NCBI RefSeq assembly: GCF_031348265.1
Contig: NZ_CP133771.1
Coordinates: 1,054,001-1,118,000 of the forward strand
DNA from: Streptomyces collinus
GTDB taxonomy: Bacteria; Actinomycetota; Actinomycetes; Streptomycetales; Streptomycetaceae
DNA length: 64,000 nucleotides
Direction: 5' to 3'
Below, one piece after another: positions 46,001-54,874 of this stretch. The notes beneath the pieces are model-generated. The model was given only the letters and a program-made list of their open reading frames with translations. It was not told the origin of the DNA and did not search any database. Position numbers and translations under genes: made by a program. How positions within the stretch are numbered: the stretch's first letter is position 1; each line of letters opens with the position of its first letter.

Positions 46001-46213
46001 GAAGGCGAAATTCCCCGCGGCTAGAAGCAGCCAGGGGAGTCGATGCGCCGGATGGTTGAGAAAGACACCGAGGACGATACCGATGACGCCGGTCGCTCCA
46101 ATGGCGACGAAGAGCAGCCGCTGTTCCGGATATACGTAGTAGAGCGCCGTCAGCACGACGATACATGAGCTGACAACGACCATCGCGGTCTGGCTTCGCA
46201 GTCGCGCGTTCAT
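43043..46213 (-). CDS. Membrane PAS-GGDEF-EAL protein (c-di-GMP turnover)
   Basis: This 1,056-aa protein has an N-terminal membrane region (~1-310, about nine or ten helices with PLGDILVLAML and similar motifs) like that of the diguanylate cyclase at 28.4 kb. A GAF-like segment (~350-500) and a PAS domain (~510-630) follow, then GGDEF (intact at 687-691, with HDSLTNLANRVLF) and EAL (E814-A-L in GFEALVRWPH, plus DDFGTGYSSLSYL). Both active sites look intact, so it may make or break c-di-GMP. The start MNARLRSQT follows AGGAGG. It lies 72 bp upstream of the NRPS gene and may share its transcript. Confidence 0.93.
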   Translation of the reverse strand: MNARLRSQTAMVVVSSCIVVLTALYYVYPEQRLLFVAIGATGVIGIVLGVFLNHPAHRLPWLLLAAGNFAFAAGQATQIILIQLLNEEIPFPSIADGFYLAAYPLYAAGLLGFVHWRTSWRDRASLVDALTLTVGLALLSWLFLIDPYARAEGLTWVQKAFAIAYPLGDILVLAMLLRLLVGRGGKSRSLMLLTVGTVGLLTADVLYGLIQLNGTWRTGSAVELGWALLYGAWALAALHPSMRLLTQPLPWRAETGTGRLALLTLASLIAPAILLTEAVRGVRSNVGVIGVFSAVLFLLVLYRLAGVVATHRRAVGREKALRDAVSSLGGAGELRDVAAAVHSAVTQLMPVGPPRSALLTLPDSTLWVNGPHSVLRGPLATRATTAVRELIASGENRLVALDGVGPALVDHLKVEPPRNDHALVCRLTAQGHPSDDPLIGVLIVAGAEHDLLVLRDTLVTLAAQAALATERVTLAHEVNRRNSEMYFRTLVQNASDVILILDEDDRVRYASPSADQVLGLPDLEGTLLVDLVPPQDSRAVVEKLGRIRRGEPQTAREHWRVVRGDRSSIEVELKWSDLREEATVGGVVLTLRDVTEQRKLERELTHQAFHDSLTNLANRVLFQDRVNHALAQAQRDGTVVGVLFIDVDDFKVVNDMHGHGVGDELLVALSLRLQTTVRASDTAARIGGDEFALLVEGSVGTEGVERFTEHVMTVFDEPFRLSVGPMSTYASIGVATTEDSIDSVELLTHADLALYSAKTAGKRQWRRYHPELQSGMAERANLQEALDSSSIETSFLVLYQPIVELASGQVAGFEALVRWPHSTRGMVLPEQFITLAEESGQIVPLGAWVLDQAAAEAVRWEGSVLRDGTAGRKPPYISVNVSPRQFRDDDFYNVVRRALDLSGIEPASLVLELTESVLMYNDERILGEMNALTELGIRIAIDDFGTGYSSLSYLREFPISILKIDKSFVDELGRSPEQYALVEGIAHLADTLGLTVIAEGVENVRQQELLISMGCQLAQGYLFAEPVSAEEAGQLVLAPPLGRLAEMPVRPAEGKQ

Positions 46214-46849
46214 CCCAACCAACCTCCTGAGAGGACCACTTGTCGGGCGGGGTGAGCTGGGCGAACGGCACCGGTGCGGCGAAGAGGCCCGTGGGACCGT
46301 GCTGACGAAGGAGAATTCCCCGGCCCGGGCCGGGACTCGGCCCTGATCGCCTGTGAACACGTTTTCCGGTGAACATGGCCTCCGGTATACCCGCTCACCG
46401 TTATGCTGGCTACTTCTGCACCGGGGCATCGACGTGCCCTCATCCAGCTTACCGGGATTGCCCTTTCTCGCACTCTTGCAGCGAGATAAGGCGTCGCCTC
46501 GCGGAATAGCACGACATGCGCGAAAATGCAGGGCGCGGAGACCGGACCCGGTCCGGTTTCTGCGACGGCCGGCTCCTGACGGAAGGGTGCAGACCCGTCC
46601 CCGACTGCCGCAGAACCTCTCCTCCTTCGGGTAGTTGGCTCTTTTCCGCGGCGGCCGTCGTGTCGCGCCTTCCGATGTTCATGATCGGCAGCGCAGTCAT
46701 GACGCTGTCACAGCTCGGCGGTCAGGCGCCCGAACTGGCCGTCATCCCTGGAGCCATGGCGCGGCGGCGGGGCGTACCCCGGCCGGCGGTCCGTCCGTCA
46801 CGGCAGTGTCGGCGAAGAAGACACCCGCCCGGTGGTTCGAGCGCCGGGC
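46214..46849. other. Intergenic region upstream of GGDEF-EAL gene
   Basis: About 640 bp between two minus-strand genes. Part of it (46.38-46.48 kb) is less GC-rich and is the likely promoter of the GGDEF-EAL gene. Short frames on both strands lack ribosome binding sites and codon bias, and I do not support any as genes. It also holds the downstream end of the helicase gene; no terminator was clear. Confidence 0.5.
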
Positions 46850-48271
46850 TCAGCCGCCGCGCCGTACCCGGGCCGCCCTGCGGGCCTCCGCGAGCTTGCG
46901 GGCCTCGCTGCTCTTACGGGACGACCGGCCACCGGAGCCGCTCTTCGCGTCCTTGGTGCTGCCCAGGCCGCGGAACGGGGCGTTGTGGTTCTTGGGGCGC
47001 GATGCGGCCGGCCCGCCGTCGAGAGGCTCCCCTGAAGGGGCCCTGGCCCCGGTGATCCGGCTCAGCTCCGCCTCGCCGGACCGCACCTTACTGACTTTGG
47101 GAACAACTTCGGCGTCGGCCATGACCTGGCTCGTCTCACGGCGCTGCCCCGACAGGACGAGGGTCACGACTGTGCCGAAGCGCCCGGCCCGGGCCGTGCG
47201 GCCCGCGCGATGCAGATAGTCCTTCGGATCGGTGGCCGGGTCGACGTTGACCACGAGGTCGAGGTCGTCGACGTGCAGGCCGCGTGCGGCGACGTTCGTC
47301 GCCACCAGCGAGGTGACCTGCCCGTTCCTGAACTGGGCCAGGGTCCGGGTGCGCTGCGGCTGGGACTTCCCACTGTGCAGGGCGGCGGCGGCCACGCCGT
47401 TGGCCCGCAGGTGCCGCGTGAGCTGGTCGACGCCGTGCTTGGTGTCCAGGAACAGCAGCACGCGGCCGTCCCGGGCGGCGATCTCCGTCGTCACCGCGTA
47501 CCGGTCCGGGCCGTGCACGACGAAGACGTGGTGCTCGATCGCGGACACCGCGCTGGACGAGGGGTCCACGGAGTGGACTGCGGGGTCGCGCAGGTAACGC
47601 TGCACCAGCTGGTCGACGTCGCGGTCGAGAGTGGCGGAGAACAGCATCCGCTGCCCGTCGGATCGCACCTGGTCCAGAATCCCGGTGACCTGCGGCAGGA
47701 ACCCCATGTCACACATCTGGTCGGCCTCGTCCAAGACCGTGATGCGCACCCGTCCCAGCCGGCAGCCGTTGCGCTCGACGAGGTCGTGCAGCCGGCCGGG
47801 CGTGGCGACGACGATCTCGGCGCCGTCCCGCAGCGCGGTGGCCTGCCGTCCGATGGACACTCCGCCCACCACGGTCGCGAGCCGCAGTCCCAGCGCCTCG
47901 GCGTACGGGGTGAGCGCCTCACCCACCTGCTGCGCCAGCTCCCTGGTGGGCACCAGGACGAGCGCCAGCGGCTCTTTGGGCTGAGCACGCCGTCCGGCCG
48001 TCCGGGCTAGCATCCCCAGGCCGAAGGCGAGCGTCTTGCCGGAACCCGTGCGGCCCCGGCCCAGAACGTCCCTTCCTGCCAGCGCGTTCGGCAGCGCCGC
48101 CGCCTGAATGGGAAAGGGCACCGTCACACCGTGCTCGTCGAGCACCCTCAGAATCTCGGCCGGCAGCCCCAGATCTGCGAAGGACGCCCCCGTGGGCAGC
48201 GCCGAAGCAGCGCCCCCAGCCTCGGGCCCATGATCCTGCCGCCGGGCATCGGCACGTGCTGATTCACTCAC
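46850..48271 (-). CDS. DEAD-box RNA helicase
   Basis: This 473-aa ATP-dependent RNA helicase has the full motif set: the Q-motif region (FADLGLPAEILRVLDEHGVTVPFPIQ), RGRTGSGKTLAF (I), PTRELAQQ (Ia), ATPGRL (Ib), VLDEADQM (II), FSATL (III), LVATNVAARGLHV (V) and HRAGRTARAG (VI). The C-terminal tail is Lys/Arg/Ser-rich, as in cold-shock and ribosome-assembly helicases. The GTG start at 48271 follows GGAGGAAGG; the longer frame upstream has no support. It probably acts alone. Confidence 0.92.
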   Translation of the reverse strand: MSESARADARRQDHGPEAGGAASALPTGASFADLGLPAEILRVLDEHGVTVPFPIQAAALPNALAGRDVLGRGRTGSGKTLAFGLGMLARTAGRRAQPKEPLALVLVPTRELAQQVGEALTPYAEALGLRLATVVGGVSIGRQATALRDGAEIVVATPGRLHDLVERNGCRLGRVRITVLDEADQMCDMGFLPQVTGILDQVRSDGQRMLFSATLDRDVDQLVQRYLRDPAVHSVDPSSSAVSAIEHHVFVVHGPDRYAVTTEIAARDGRVLLFLDTKHGVDQLTRHLRANGVAAAALHSGKSQPQRTRTLAQFRNGQVTSLVATNVAARGLHVDDLDLVVNVDPATDPKDYLHRAGRTARAGRFGTVVTLVLSGQRRETSQVMADAEVVPKVSKVRSGEAELSRITGARAPSGEPLDGGPAASRPKNHNAPFRGLGSTKDAKSGSGGRSSRKSSEARKLAEARRAARVRRGG

Positions 48272-48437
48272 AGAGAGCCTTCCTCCGAAGGGACCGTACC
48301 GAGGAAGGCGCGGCGGGGACGCGGTCACCGGCCATGGACGCCGAACGGAGCACCGACACAGCGACACTGCAAACAGGGAACCTTACCATGGGGCAAGGCG
48401 CCTGGTTCTCCCAGGGTCGTGCGTCATCGGCCACGGA

Positions 48438-49135
48438 TCATCGGTCGCCGCCCGGTTCCACGCTCGGCAGCCACACCCGCATCGTCGAAGGCCCGCGGCT
48501 CGCCCAGGAGTGGTAGGGGACCAGGGCGATCCCCGTACGGTCGGCAGGCGCCGTGGCGGCGGCCGTGTCGAGCGGACGGTACGGCCAGGCGTCGTCGCGC
48601 TGTCCGTCGTCCGCGGTGATGTGCCCGGCGGATACCACCGTGCCGTCCGGCCCGTCCTCCGGCGGGGCGGAGGGGTCCACCAGGATCTCGTCGACGTCGT
48701 GTCCGTCCGGCAGGTCCACGGACTCGGCGCAGTACACCAGCGGTCCGCGCTGGACAGCCACCGTGCCCCGGACGGCGTCGACGCGCGGGTCGGCCGTGAC
48801 CCCCCGCGGCCGTACGGGCAGTTCGAGCCGGATCTCCCACGGTCCACGGAAGGTCCGCCGCCGACCGGGTGATGCGCACGGTCACGGCTCCGCCGGACGG
48901 GTAGTCGGTACGGACGCGGAGCGCGATGCCGTGGCCGCCCCGGAGAGAGGTGGCGATCTCCATGTCGGCGTACTGGTGCAGTTGCACGCCGTGGTCGTAG
49001 GCCGTCGCCAGGTATGCAGGCAACTGGGCCAGCGTCCGCGCCACATTGGTCGGACAGCAGGACACGGCGTACCAGGGCGCGCGCAGGCTCGACTCGGCGC
49101 GCGGGCTCGCCGCGTCCAGGGCGGGCTCGGCGCCC
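48438..49135 (-). pseudogene. GH127 (β-L-arabinofuranosidase family) gene fragment
   Basis: The first part, in one frame, reads SLRAPWYAVSCCPTNVARTL, LPAYLATAYDHGVQLHQYA and ALRVRTDYPSGGAVTV, the zinc-site and C-terminal part of a GH127 enzyme with its Cys pair. Near 48850 the match moves to another frame: WEIRLELPVRP, DPRVDAVRGTVAVQRGPLVYC and VPYHSWASRGPSTMRVWLP. Roughly 80-90 codons of the family are missing at that point, and the N-terminal two thirds are absent. It is a relic with an internal deletion and a truncation. It sits downstream of the GH43 gene, so they were probably one locus for arabinose-containing glycans. Confidence 0.85.
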
Positions 49136-49318
49136 CCCTGCCCGTGCCCTCGGGGGAGTTGCCATGATGCCGGGGCCTCAGCCCTGGCCGCGCCGGGAGC
49201 AGGCCGTCGTGCCCCTGACCGGTACGGGGATGTCGAGCACCGCGCCGGAGGCCGCCGTGGGGCTTTTCACCCCGTAGCGGGCGGTGGTCACGAAGACGCG
49301 GGTGTCACGAAAGAGGAG

Positions 49319-49350
49319 GGCGCCTGACGGACAACTGTCCGTCAGGCGCC
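49319..49350 (-). terminator. Terminator of GH43 gene
   Basis: A perfect 15-bp stem (GGCGCCTGACGGACA with its complement) has a 2-nt loop and lies 22 bp after the GH43 stop on the minus strand. It is followed by CCTCCTCTTTCG, a weak T-rich tail. It shares its GGCGCCTGAC stem core with the terminators at 26.1 and 28.35 kb. Confidence 0.85.
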
Positions 49351-49372
49351 TTACCGGTGCCGGAGGACCGGG

Positions 49373-52300
49373 CTAACGCCGGTGAGTTCCCAGGGTGATG
49401 ACGCCCTTGGTGCCGGCGCCGGTCCTGTTGTCGTAGACGACGTCGCCGGTGGACTTCTTCCAGATCTTGATGCGGAAGGTGTCCGGGCCGTCGGTGGCGG
49501 TGACTCTGAAGGCGTAGCCGCTCTTGCCACCCACGGTGCCGGTGCCCTGGTAGACGGCCCGGGAGCCGTTCACCACGAGCCAGTCGGAGCCGGTGGAGCG
49601 GAAGGTGAGCTTGGCCGGGCCGAAGACGAACGTGGCCGTGCCGGTGGGGACGGTGGCTCCCTTCCGGTACTGGGCGGCCAAGGTGAACGCCGCCTTCCCG
49701 GTCAGCCCCGGCCCGGCCGGGTAGGCACCGGCCGGCGAGGTGATCGTGCCGGCGCCGGCCACGGGTCCGGCCGCCCGGTCGTACACGATCAGTTCCGGGA
49801 GTGTGGTGGTGTCCGTGCCGCGGTCGTCGTCGGTGACCGTGACGACCGGGCGGTGGATGCCCGCGTCGTCGTAGACGTGTGCGGCCCGGCAGCCGGAGTC
49901 GGTGACCGTGCCGGTCGTCGGCCGGCTGCCGTCCTTCCAGTCGACCTCGCAGGTGTGGCGGTCGCTCGTGCCGGGGTCGTCGAAGGAGGCGGTGACGACG
50001 GCGGACTTGCCCACCGGGAGGGGCGAGCCGGGGCCCTTGGCGGAGGTGATCGACGGGGCTGCGTTGGAGACCTCGACGCTCGCGGTGTCACTGCCGCGCC
50101 CGCCGGTCAGGGTGACCTGGAAGGTGCCGTCGTCGGTGCAGGTGAGGGTCGTGCGGGCCGCGGCGGGGTCCTCGACCGCGCACGGGGCGCCGTCCTGGAC
50201 GGTCCACTTCGGGGTGCCCGCCCCGGAGACGGTGCCGGCGAGGGTGATCGCCGCGCCCTCGGTGCCGGTGGCGTCCGGCCCGGCGTGGACGACGGTGACC
50301 GGGTCGATGCCGCCGAGGGTCGGGACGACCTTCTCGATCAGGCCGTCGGAGCCGAACTCCAGCTTGTCGACGGTGGTTTCGCGGTGGGTGCCGTCACCGC
50401 CGGGGATGGCGAAGCGGTGGTAGGCGATGTACCAGTCGTCGGTGCCCGGGACGTGGACCACGGAGTGGTGGCCCGGGCCCTTGATGCCCAGGGACAGGTC
50501 CTTCTCCAGGATCACGCCCTGCTTGGTCCACGGGCCGGTGGGCGAGGGGCCGGTCGCGTAGGCGACGCGGTAGTTCTCGTCCCGGGTGTCGTTCTCCGAC
50601 CACATGAAGTAGTAGGTGCCCTTGCGCTTGATGACGAAGGTGCCCTCGTTGTAGCCGCTCGGGGTGATGTCCTTGACCTGCGCGGTGTCGATGGAGGTCA
50701 TGTCGTCGCCCAGCGGGACGACGTAGGCGCGGCCGTTGCCCCAGTAGAGGTACTGCTTGCCGTCGTCGTCGGTGAAGACCGCCGGGTCGATCATCTGGCC
50801 GCGGAAGTCACCGGCCTTGAGCAGCGGCTTGCCCAGGGCGTCCTTGAACGGCCCGGTGGGCGAGTCGGAGACGGCCACGCCGATGTTGGCGTCGGCGCAG
50901 AAGTAGAAGTAGTACTTGCCGTCCTTCTCGGTCATGGCCGGTGCCCAGGCCCTGCTGTCCGCCCAGCCGACGTCCGGCCCCAGGTCGAGGATGACGCCGT
51001 GGTCCTTCCAGTGGACCAGGTCCTTGGAGGAGTAGGCCTTGAACTGCGTGCCGCTCCAGCCCTCGAAGCCGTCGGTCGTCGGGTAGATGTAGAAGGTGTC
51101 GCCGAAGCGCACGATGTTCGGGTCGGCGTTCAGGCCCGGCAGGACCGGGGTCTTCATGATCAGCGCCGAGACCTTCCAGGTCCGCTTCTTGCCGTCCGAC
51201 CCGGTGACCTCGTACGTCACCGGCTTGGTGAAGTCGCGCACGCTGCCGGAGGCGGGGCTGATCGTCGCACCCTCGGCGAGGGTGAACTCCGGTGCCAGGG
51301 CGGTGAGATCGGTGCCCGCCTTCATGGGCAGGGTGATCGTGCCGACCGCGTTGTCGACGAGCGCGTCGACCTTGAGCGCCGGGTGCGTCGCCTTGGCGAT
51401 GCCCGCGGTGTTGCCGCTGAGCCGCATGACCTCGGTGCCCGTGAGGGCACGGTCGTAGATGCGGAAGTCGTCGACCTCGCCGCCGAAGTAGGGGTCGGCC
51501 TCGTACAGGGAGCGGCCGATGTAGCCGCTGTAGTCCTTGGCCGCGCTGTACAGCTCGGACGGTTTGATGGTGGTCGTGGTGCGGGCCGCCTCGATGCCGT
51601 CGGCGTAGAGGACCATCGTGCCGGTGGCGCCGTCCAGCGTCACCGTGACGTGCCGCCACTGTCCGGGCGTGAGCTGCGAGCCGGCCGTGAGCTTCGACTC
51701 CGCCGACCAACTGGCCTTGGTGATGGCCGAGTAGAGGCTGGAACCGCCGTTGGACGGAGTGGCGAACAGGTACTTGTCGCTGTCGGGTCCGAGCCCGAAC
51801 AGCCACTGGAAGCTGCTGCCGCCCTTCCACTTGGCGTACGTCGACACCGTCACGCTGCCGGCGTTCTTCAGCACACCGTTCGGGATCTTCACGTACGGCG
51901 AGCCCGAGCCGCCGGACATCTTGAACGAGCCGCCGTCGACACCGGTGCCGAAGTCGGGCGTGCGCACATAGGTGCCGTGGTAGCCGTGCCCGCTGGAGTC
52001 ACGGGCGATGCTGCCGCCCGTCTCGTCGAAGTCGTAGTGCAGGAGCAGGCCGGCCGGGAGGTCCGGTCCCTCCTCGGACACGGTGACCTCGGCCCGGACC
52101 GGGATCGCGGCGCCGCCGGGCAGGCTGCCGGTGACGGTGAAGGTGCCGGGCTGGGCGTACTTCGACGCCGGGACGTCCTCCCAGTCGACGGAGACGGGCC
52201 GCTTGGCGCCGTCGGCGTACTCGGCGATCACCGTGGCCGGCAGGACCGGGGCGTCACCGACCCGGGTCTTCACCGACACGTCCTCGACGCTCTTCACGAT

Positions 52301-54598
52301 CTGGTCGGGCTGGTAGGCGCGCAGCAGACGGTCGTACTCGGCCTGGGTCACCGGCAGCACGGTGCCGTGGCGGGGCTTGGCGGGAAGGTCGTAGCCGGTG
52401 GAGGGGGTCCAGGTGCCGGAATCGAGGTCGGTCGTCTCGAACGGGATGTATCCGCGGCCGCCGAACTCGTCGAGGAACGCGTACCACTTCTCCTCGGTGT
52501 TGGACTTGAACACCAGCGGTCCCTCGGCGGCGTTCATCGCACCCTTGCCGATGCCCTCGGCGACCGGGGTCCAGGACGGGTCGAGGATCGAGTCGCTCTT
52601 CTCCTGGAAGATGAACTTGCTGTTGGGGGTGGAGGAGGTGTTGTTCCGCTCGTCCTTGGAGAGGCGGTAGTACGTGCCGTCGTGGCGGATCATCGTGGAG
52701 TCGATGACCGAGTAGCCGCGGTCGATCCAGACCTTGGGCTCGCTGAAGGTGTAGAAGTCGCGGGTGGTGGCGTACATCATGCGGTTGTACGTGTCGCCGG
52801 AGTGGTCGGCGTTGTCGTACAGCTTCGACGCCCAGAAGACGACGTACTCGCCGCGCTCGGCGTCGTAGAAGGCTTCCGGCGCCCAGGTGTTGCCGGCGCT
52901 GTCGGGCGATACCTTGACCAGGCGCTGGTTGGTCCAGTGCACCAGGTCGGTGGACTCCCAGACCATGATGGACTTGCTGCCGGTGCGCTGGGATGCGTCC
53001 CAGTCGCCGTTGCCGTAGATCCTCAGGTCGGTGGCGATCTGGTAGAACTTGTCGCCCTCCGGGGAGCGGATGATGAAGGGGTCGCGCAGGCCCTTCTCGC
53101 CCAGCGTGGAGGTGAGGACCGGCTTGCCGTCGTTCAGTTCGCGCCAGTGCAGCGGGTCGTCGCCCTTGCTGAGGGCGGCGTAGAGCTGTTCGCCGTCGGA
53201 GGTGCCCTCACCGGTGAAGTAGCTGAACATGTAGCCCTTGAGGGCCGCGTCGGCGGGCAGTTCGGGCACCCTGGCCGTCAGGACGCGGGTCGCCTTCGCC
53301 TCGCCCTTGGTGACGGTGGCGGTCAGCTCGACGGTGGTGGCGCCGTCGCCGTGCGCGGGGCGGTGGACCTCGCCGTCGGCGGAGACGACGTCCGGCTTCG
53401 CGGAGGACCAGGTGACGGTCGTGGCGTACTTGCCGGTGCTCGGGAGGGTGAGGTTGCCGCGGGCGTCGTCGAGGTTGTGGACCGTGAGCGCCTCGGCGGC
53501 CTCCCGGGTGGCGGCCGCGTCGTCGAGGGCGGGCCGGACCGTGACGTCGAAGGTCTTGGTGCCGGTCACGGTGCCCTTCTTCAGGGTCGCCGTGAGGGTG
53601 GCGCGGCCGTCGGGTGAGCCGGCCTCGGGGCGGGTCACCTTGCCGGTGTCCGAGACGACGGACGGGTTGTCGCTGTCCCAGGTGATGGCGGAGCCGCCGG
53701 CCGGGCCGGTCTTCGGCAGGTCCAGGTCGGAGGTGACGCCGCTGGTGTCACCGAGGCTGAGGGCGTCCTTGTCGTCGGCGACGCCCTGCGTGGCGACGGG
53801 GAGGGAGAGCTGCTCGGCCTCGGAGCCGTCCAGGGCCCTGTCGTACACCCGGAAGTCGCGTATCCGGCCCTTGAAGAGTTTGTCGCCGTCGTAGACGGAC
53901 TTGCCGATGTAGTTGGCCTTGGTGGTGCCGGAGCCGATGCCGCCGGGCGTGGTGGTGACGGAGGTGTTGCGGCCGACCTCGACGCCGTCCTCGTAGAGCA
54001 CGCCCGTGGAGCCGCTCTGGGCGTAGGTGATGTGCTTCCACACTCCGCGGGTCAGGTTGTGGGAGTCCGACGGCTTGGTGGTCTGCTCGGTCGACCAGTT
54101 GCCCGTCGCGACGGAGGTGCGGAAGGAGTTGCCGGTGGTGAACAGGTAGCCGTTGCCGTTGCCCGCGCTGGTGTTGCCGAAGCCGTAGAGGAAGTAGGGC
54201 GTGCTCTGGGTGGGGTCGATCAGTACGTCCATGGAGACGGTGATCGCGTCCATGCCCTTCATGACGTCGTCCGGCACCTTGATGTAGGTGTCCGACCCGT
54301 TGAAGGCGAGCCCCTGACCGGATGCCGACCAGTCGGCGGTGCCGCTGACCGTGCCGTTGCGGCCGTTGCCGGAGGCGTCGGTCACGGTGCCGCCCGAGGG
54401 CGCGTCGAGCTTGTACCAGAGGGCCAGGCCGTCGGTGATGTCCGCAGCTTCGGCCGCCGAAGCCGCCGGGGCCGTCGGGGCCGCGTGTGCGGAAGCGGTG
54501 GGTCCGGCGAGGGTGAGCAGCATCGACGCGGCGGTCAGTCCGGCGAGATGGCCCGCCCGGCGTCTCGCGCGGCTGCGAAGTCGTGCGACGTGCGTCAT
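49373..54598 (-). CDS. Secreted multidomain protein with two GH43 and two LamG modules
   Basis: This 1,741-aa exported protein probably degrades arabinose- or xylose-containing polysaccharides outside the cell. After a signal peptide (TAASMLLTLAGPTASAHA, cut near residue 39) come a LamG domain (~55-260), two Ig-like domains (~265-440), a first GH43-like β-propeller (~450-790; LRDPFI with D506), an Ig-like domain, and a second LamG (~860-1080). Next are a β-rich linker, a second GH43 (~1150-1440; LNADPNI with D1159, WAPAMTEKDGKYYFYF), Ig/PKD domains, and a C-terminal β-domain with GYAFRVTATDGPDTFRIKIW. The ATG at 54598 (MTHVARLRSRARR) is preferred to a TTG upstream. Confidence 0.88.
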   Translation of the reverse strand: MTHVARLRSRARRRAGHLAGLTAASMLLTLAGPTASAHAAPTAPAASAAEAADITDGLALWYKLDAPSGGTVTDASGNGRNGTVSGTADWSASGQGLAFNGSDTYIKVPDDVMKGMDAITVSMDVLIDPTQSTPYFLYGFGNTSAGNGNGYLFTTGNSFRTSVATGNWSTEQTTKPSDSHNLTRGVWKHITYAQSGSTGVLYEDGVEVGRNTSVTTTPGGIGSGTTKANYIGKSVYDGDKLFKGRIRDFRVYDRALDGSEAEQLSLPVATQGVADDKDALSLGDTSGVTSDLDLPKTGPAGGSAITWDSDNPSVVSDTGKVTRPEAGSPDGRATLTATLKKGTVTGTKTFDVTVRPALDDAAATREAAEALTVHNLDDARGNLTLPSTGKYATTVTWSSAKPDVVSADGEVHRPAHGDGATTVELTATVTKGEAKATRVLTARVPELPADAALKGYMFSYFTGEGTSDGEQLYAALSKGDDPLHWRELNDGKPVLTSTLGEKGLRDPFIIRSPEGDKFYQIATDLRIYGNGDWDASQRTGSKSIMVWESTDLVHWTNQRLVKVSPDSAGNTWAPEAFYDAERGEYVVFWASKLYDNADHSGDTYNRMMYATTRDFYTFSEPKVWIDRGYSVIDSTMIRHDGTYYRLSKDERNNTSSTPNSKFIFQEKSDSILDPSWTPVAEGIGKGAMNAAEGPLVFKSNTEEKWYAFLDEFGGRGYIPFETTDLDSGTWTPSTGYDLPAKPRHGTVLPVTQAEYDRLLRAYQPDQIVKSVEDVSVKTRVGDAPVLPATVIAEYADGAKRPVSVDWEDVPASKYAQPGTFTVTGSLPGGAAIPVRAEVTVSEEGPDLPAGLLLHYDFDETGGSIARDSSGHGYHGTYVRTPDFGTGVDGGSFKMSGGSGSPYVKIPNGVLKNAGSVTVSTYAKWKGGSSFQWLFGLGPDSDKYLFATPSNGGSSLYSAITKASWSAESKLTAGSQLTPGQWRHVTVTLDGATGTMVLYADGIEAARTTTTIKPSELYSAAKDYSGYIGRSLYEADPYFGGEVDDFRIYDRALTGTEVMRLSGNTAGIAKATHPALKVDALVDNAVGTITLPMKAGTDLTALAPEFTLAEGATISPASGSVRDFTKPVTYEVTGSDGKKRTWKVSALIMKTPVLPGLNADPNIVRFGDTFYIYPTTDGFEGWSGTQFKAYSSKDLVHWKDHGVILDLGPDVGWADSRAWAPAMTEKDGKYYFYFCADANIGVAVSDSPTGPFKDALGKPLLKAGDFRGQMIDPAVFTDDDGKQYLYWGNGRAYVVPLGDDMTSIDTAQVKDITPSGYNEGTFVIKRKGTYYFMWSENDTRDENYRVAYATGPSPTGPWTKQGVILEKDLSLGIKGPGHHSVVHVPGTDDWYIAYHRFAIPGGDGTHRETTVDKLEFGSDGLIEKVVPTLGGIDPVTVVHAGPDATGTEGAAITLAGTVSGAGTPKWTVQDGAPCAVEDPAAARTTLTCTDDGTFQVTLTGGRGSDTASVEVSNAAPSITSAKGPGSPLPVGKSAVVTASFDDPGTSDRHTCEVDWKDGSRPTTGTVTDSGCRAAHVYDDAGIHRPVVTVTDDDRGTDTTTLPELIVYDRAAGPVAGAGTITSPAGAYPAGPGLTGKAAFTLAAQYRKGATVPTGTATFVFGPAKLTFRSTGSDWLVVNGSRAVYQGTGTVGGKSGYAFRVTATDGPDTFRIKIWKKSTGDVVYDNRTGAGTKGVITLGTHRR

Positions 54599-54791
54599 GT
54601 GGAGGTTCCCTGCTGAGGCATGGCTGATGACGGACAAGGCAGCGGTACGGAAAAGGGGGGAGCCGACGAGGCGACGGCAAGTCCTTGCCGTGGGCCTGCC
54701 GTTACACGCAGGTGACGTGTGTTGCGAGAGTTTCAGTCGGTACCCGGGCCAGCGTCAAGAGGTTTCGAACAATGTCCGACAGGCCGAACAG

Positions 54792-54862
54792 CCCCGTCCG
54801 ACTCGTGGCGGTTCACCGGGCCAACCGGTGCCCCCGTCCGGCTCGTGGCGGTTCACCGGGCC
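54792..54862. repeat. Tandem repeat upstream of GH43 gene
   Basis: Two 31-bp copies, CCCCGTCCG[A/G]CTCGTGGCGG and on through TTCACCGGGCC, with one mismatch and a 40-bp period, lie between the GH43 start and the methyltransferase stop. Each contains TGGCGGTTCACC. They may be binding sites or a local duplication. Confidence 0.7.
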
Positions 54863-54874
54863 GGACGGGTCGGT

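Noticed and set aside
46516..47055. A 179-codon plus-strand frame between the GGDEF-EAL and helicase genes
   Set aside because: It runs antisense into the helicase C-terminus and has Arg/Pro-rich composition; not supported as a gene.
48383..49165. A 260-codon minus-strand frame over the GH127 relic
   Set aside because: Its translation is Arg/Pro/Thr-rich noise; the GH127 similarity is in the two other frames.
49382..53617. A 1,411-codon plus-strand open frame opposite the GH43 gene
   Set aside because: Antisense shadow with repetitive Gly/Val/Asp/Arg composition and no domain pattern; the minus strand encodes a clear secreted GH43 protein.
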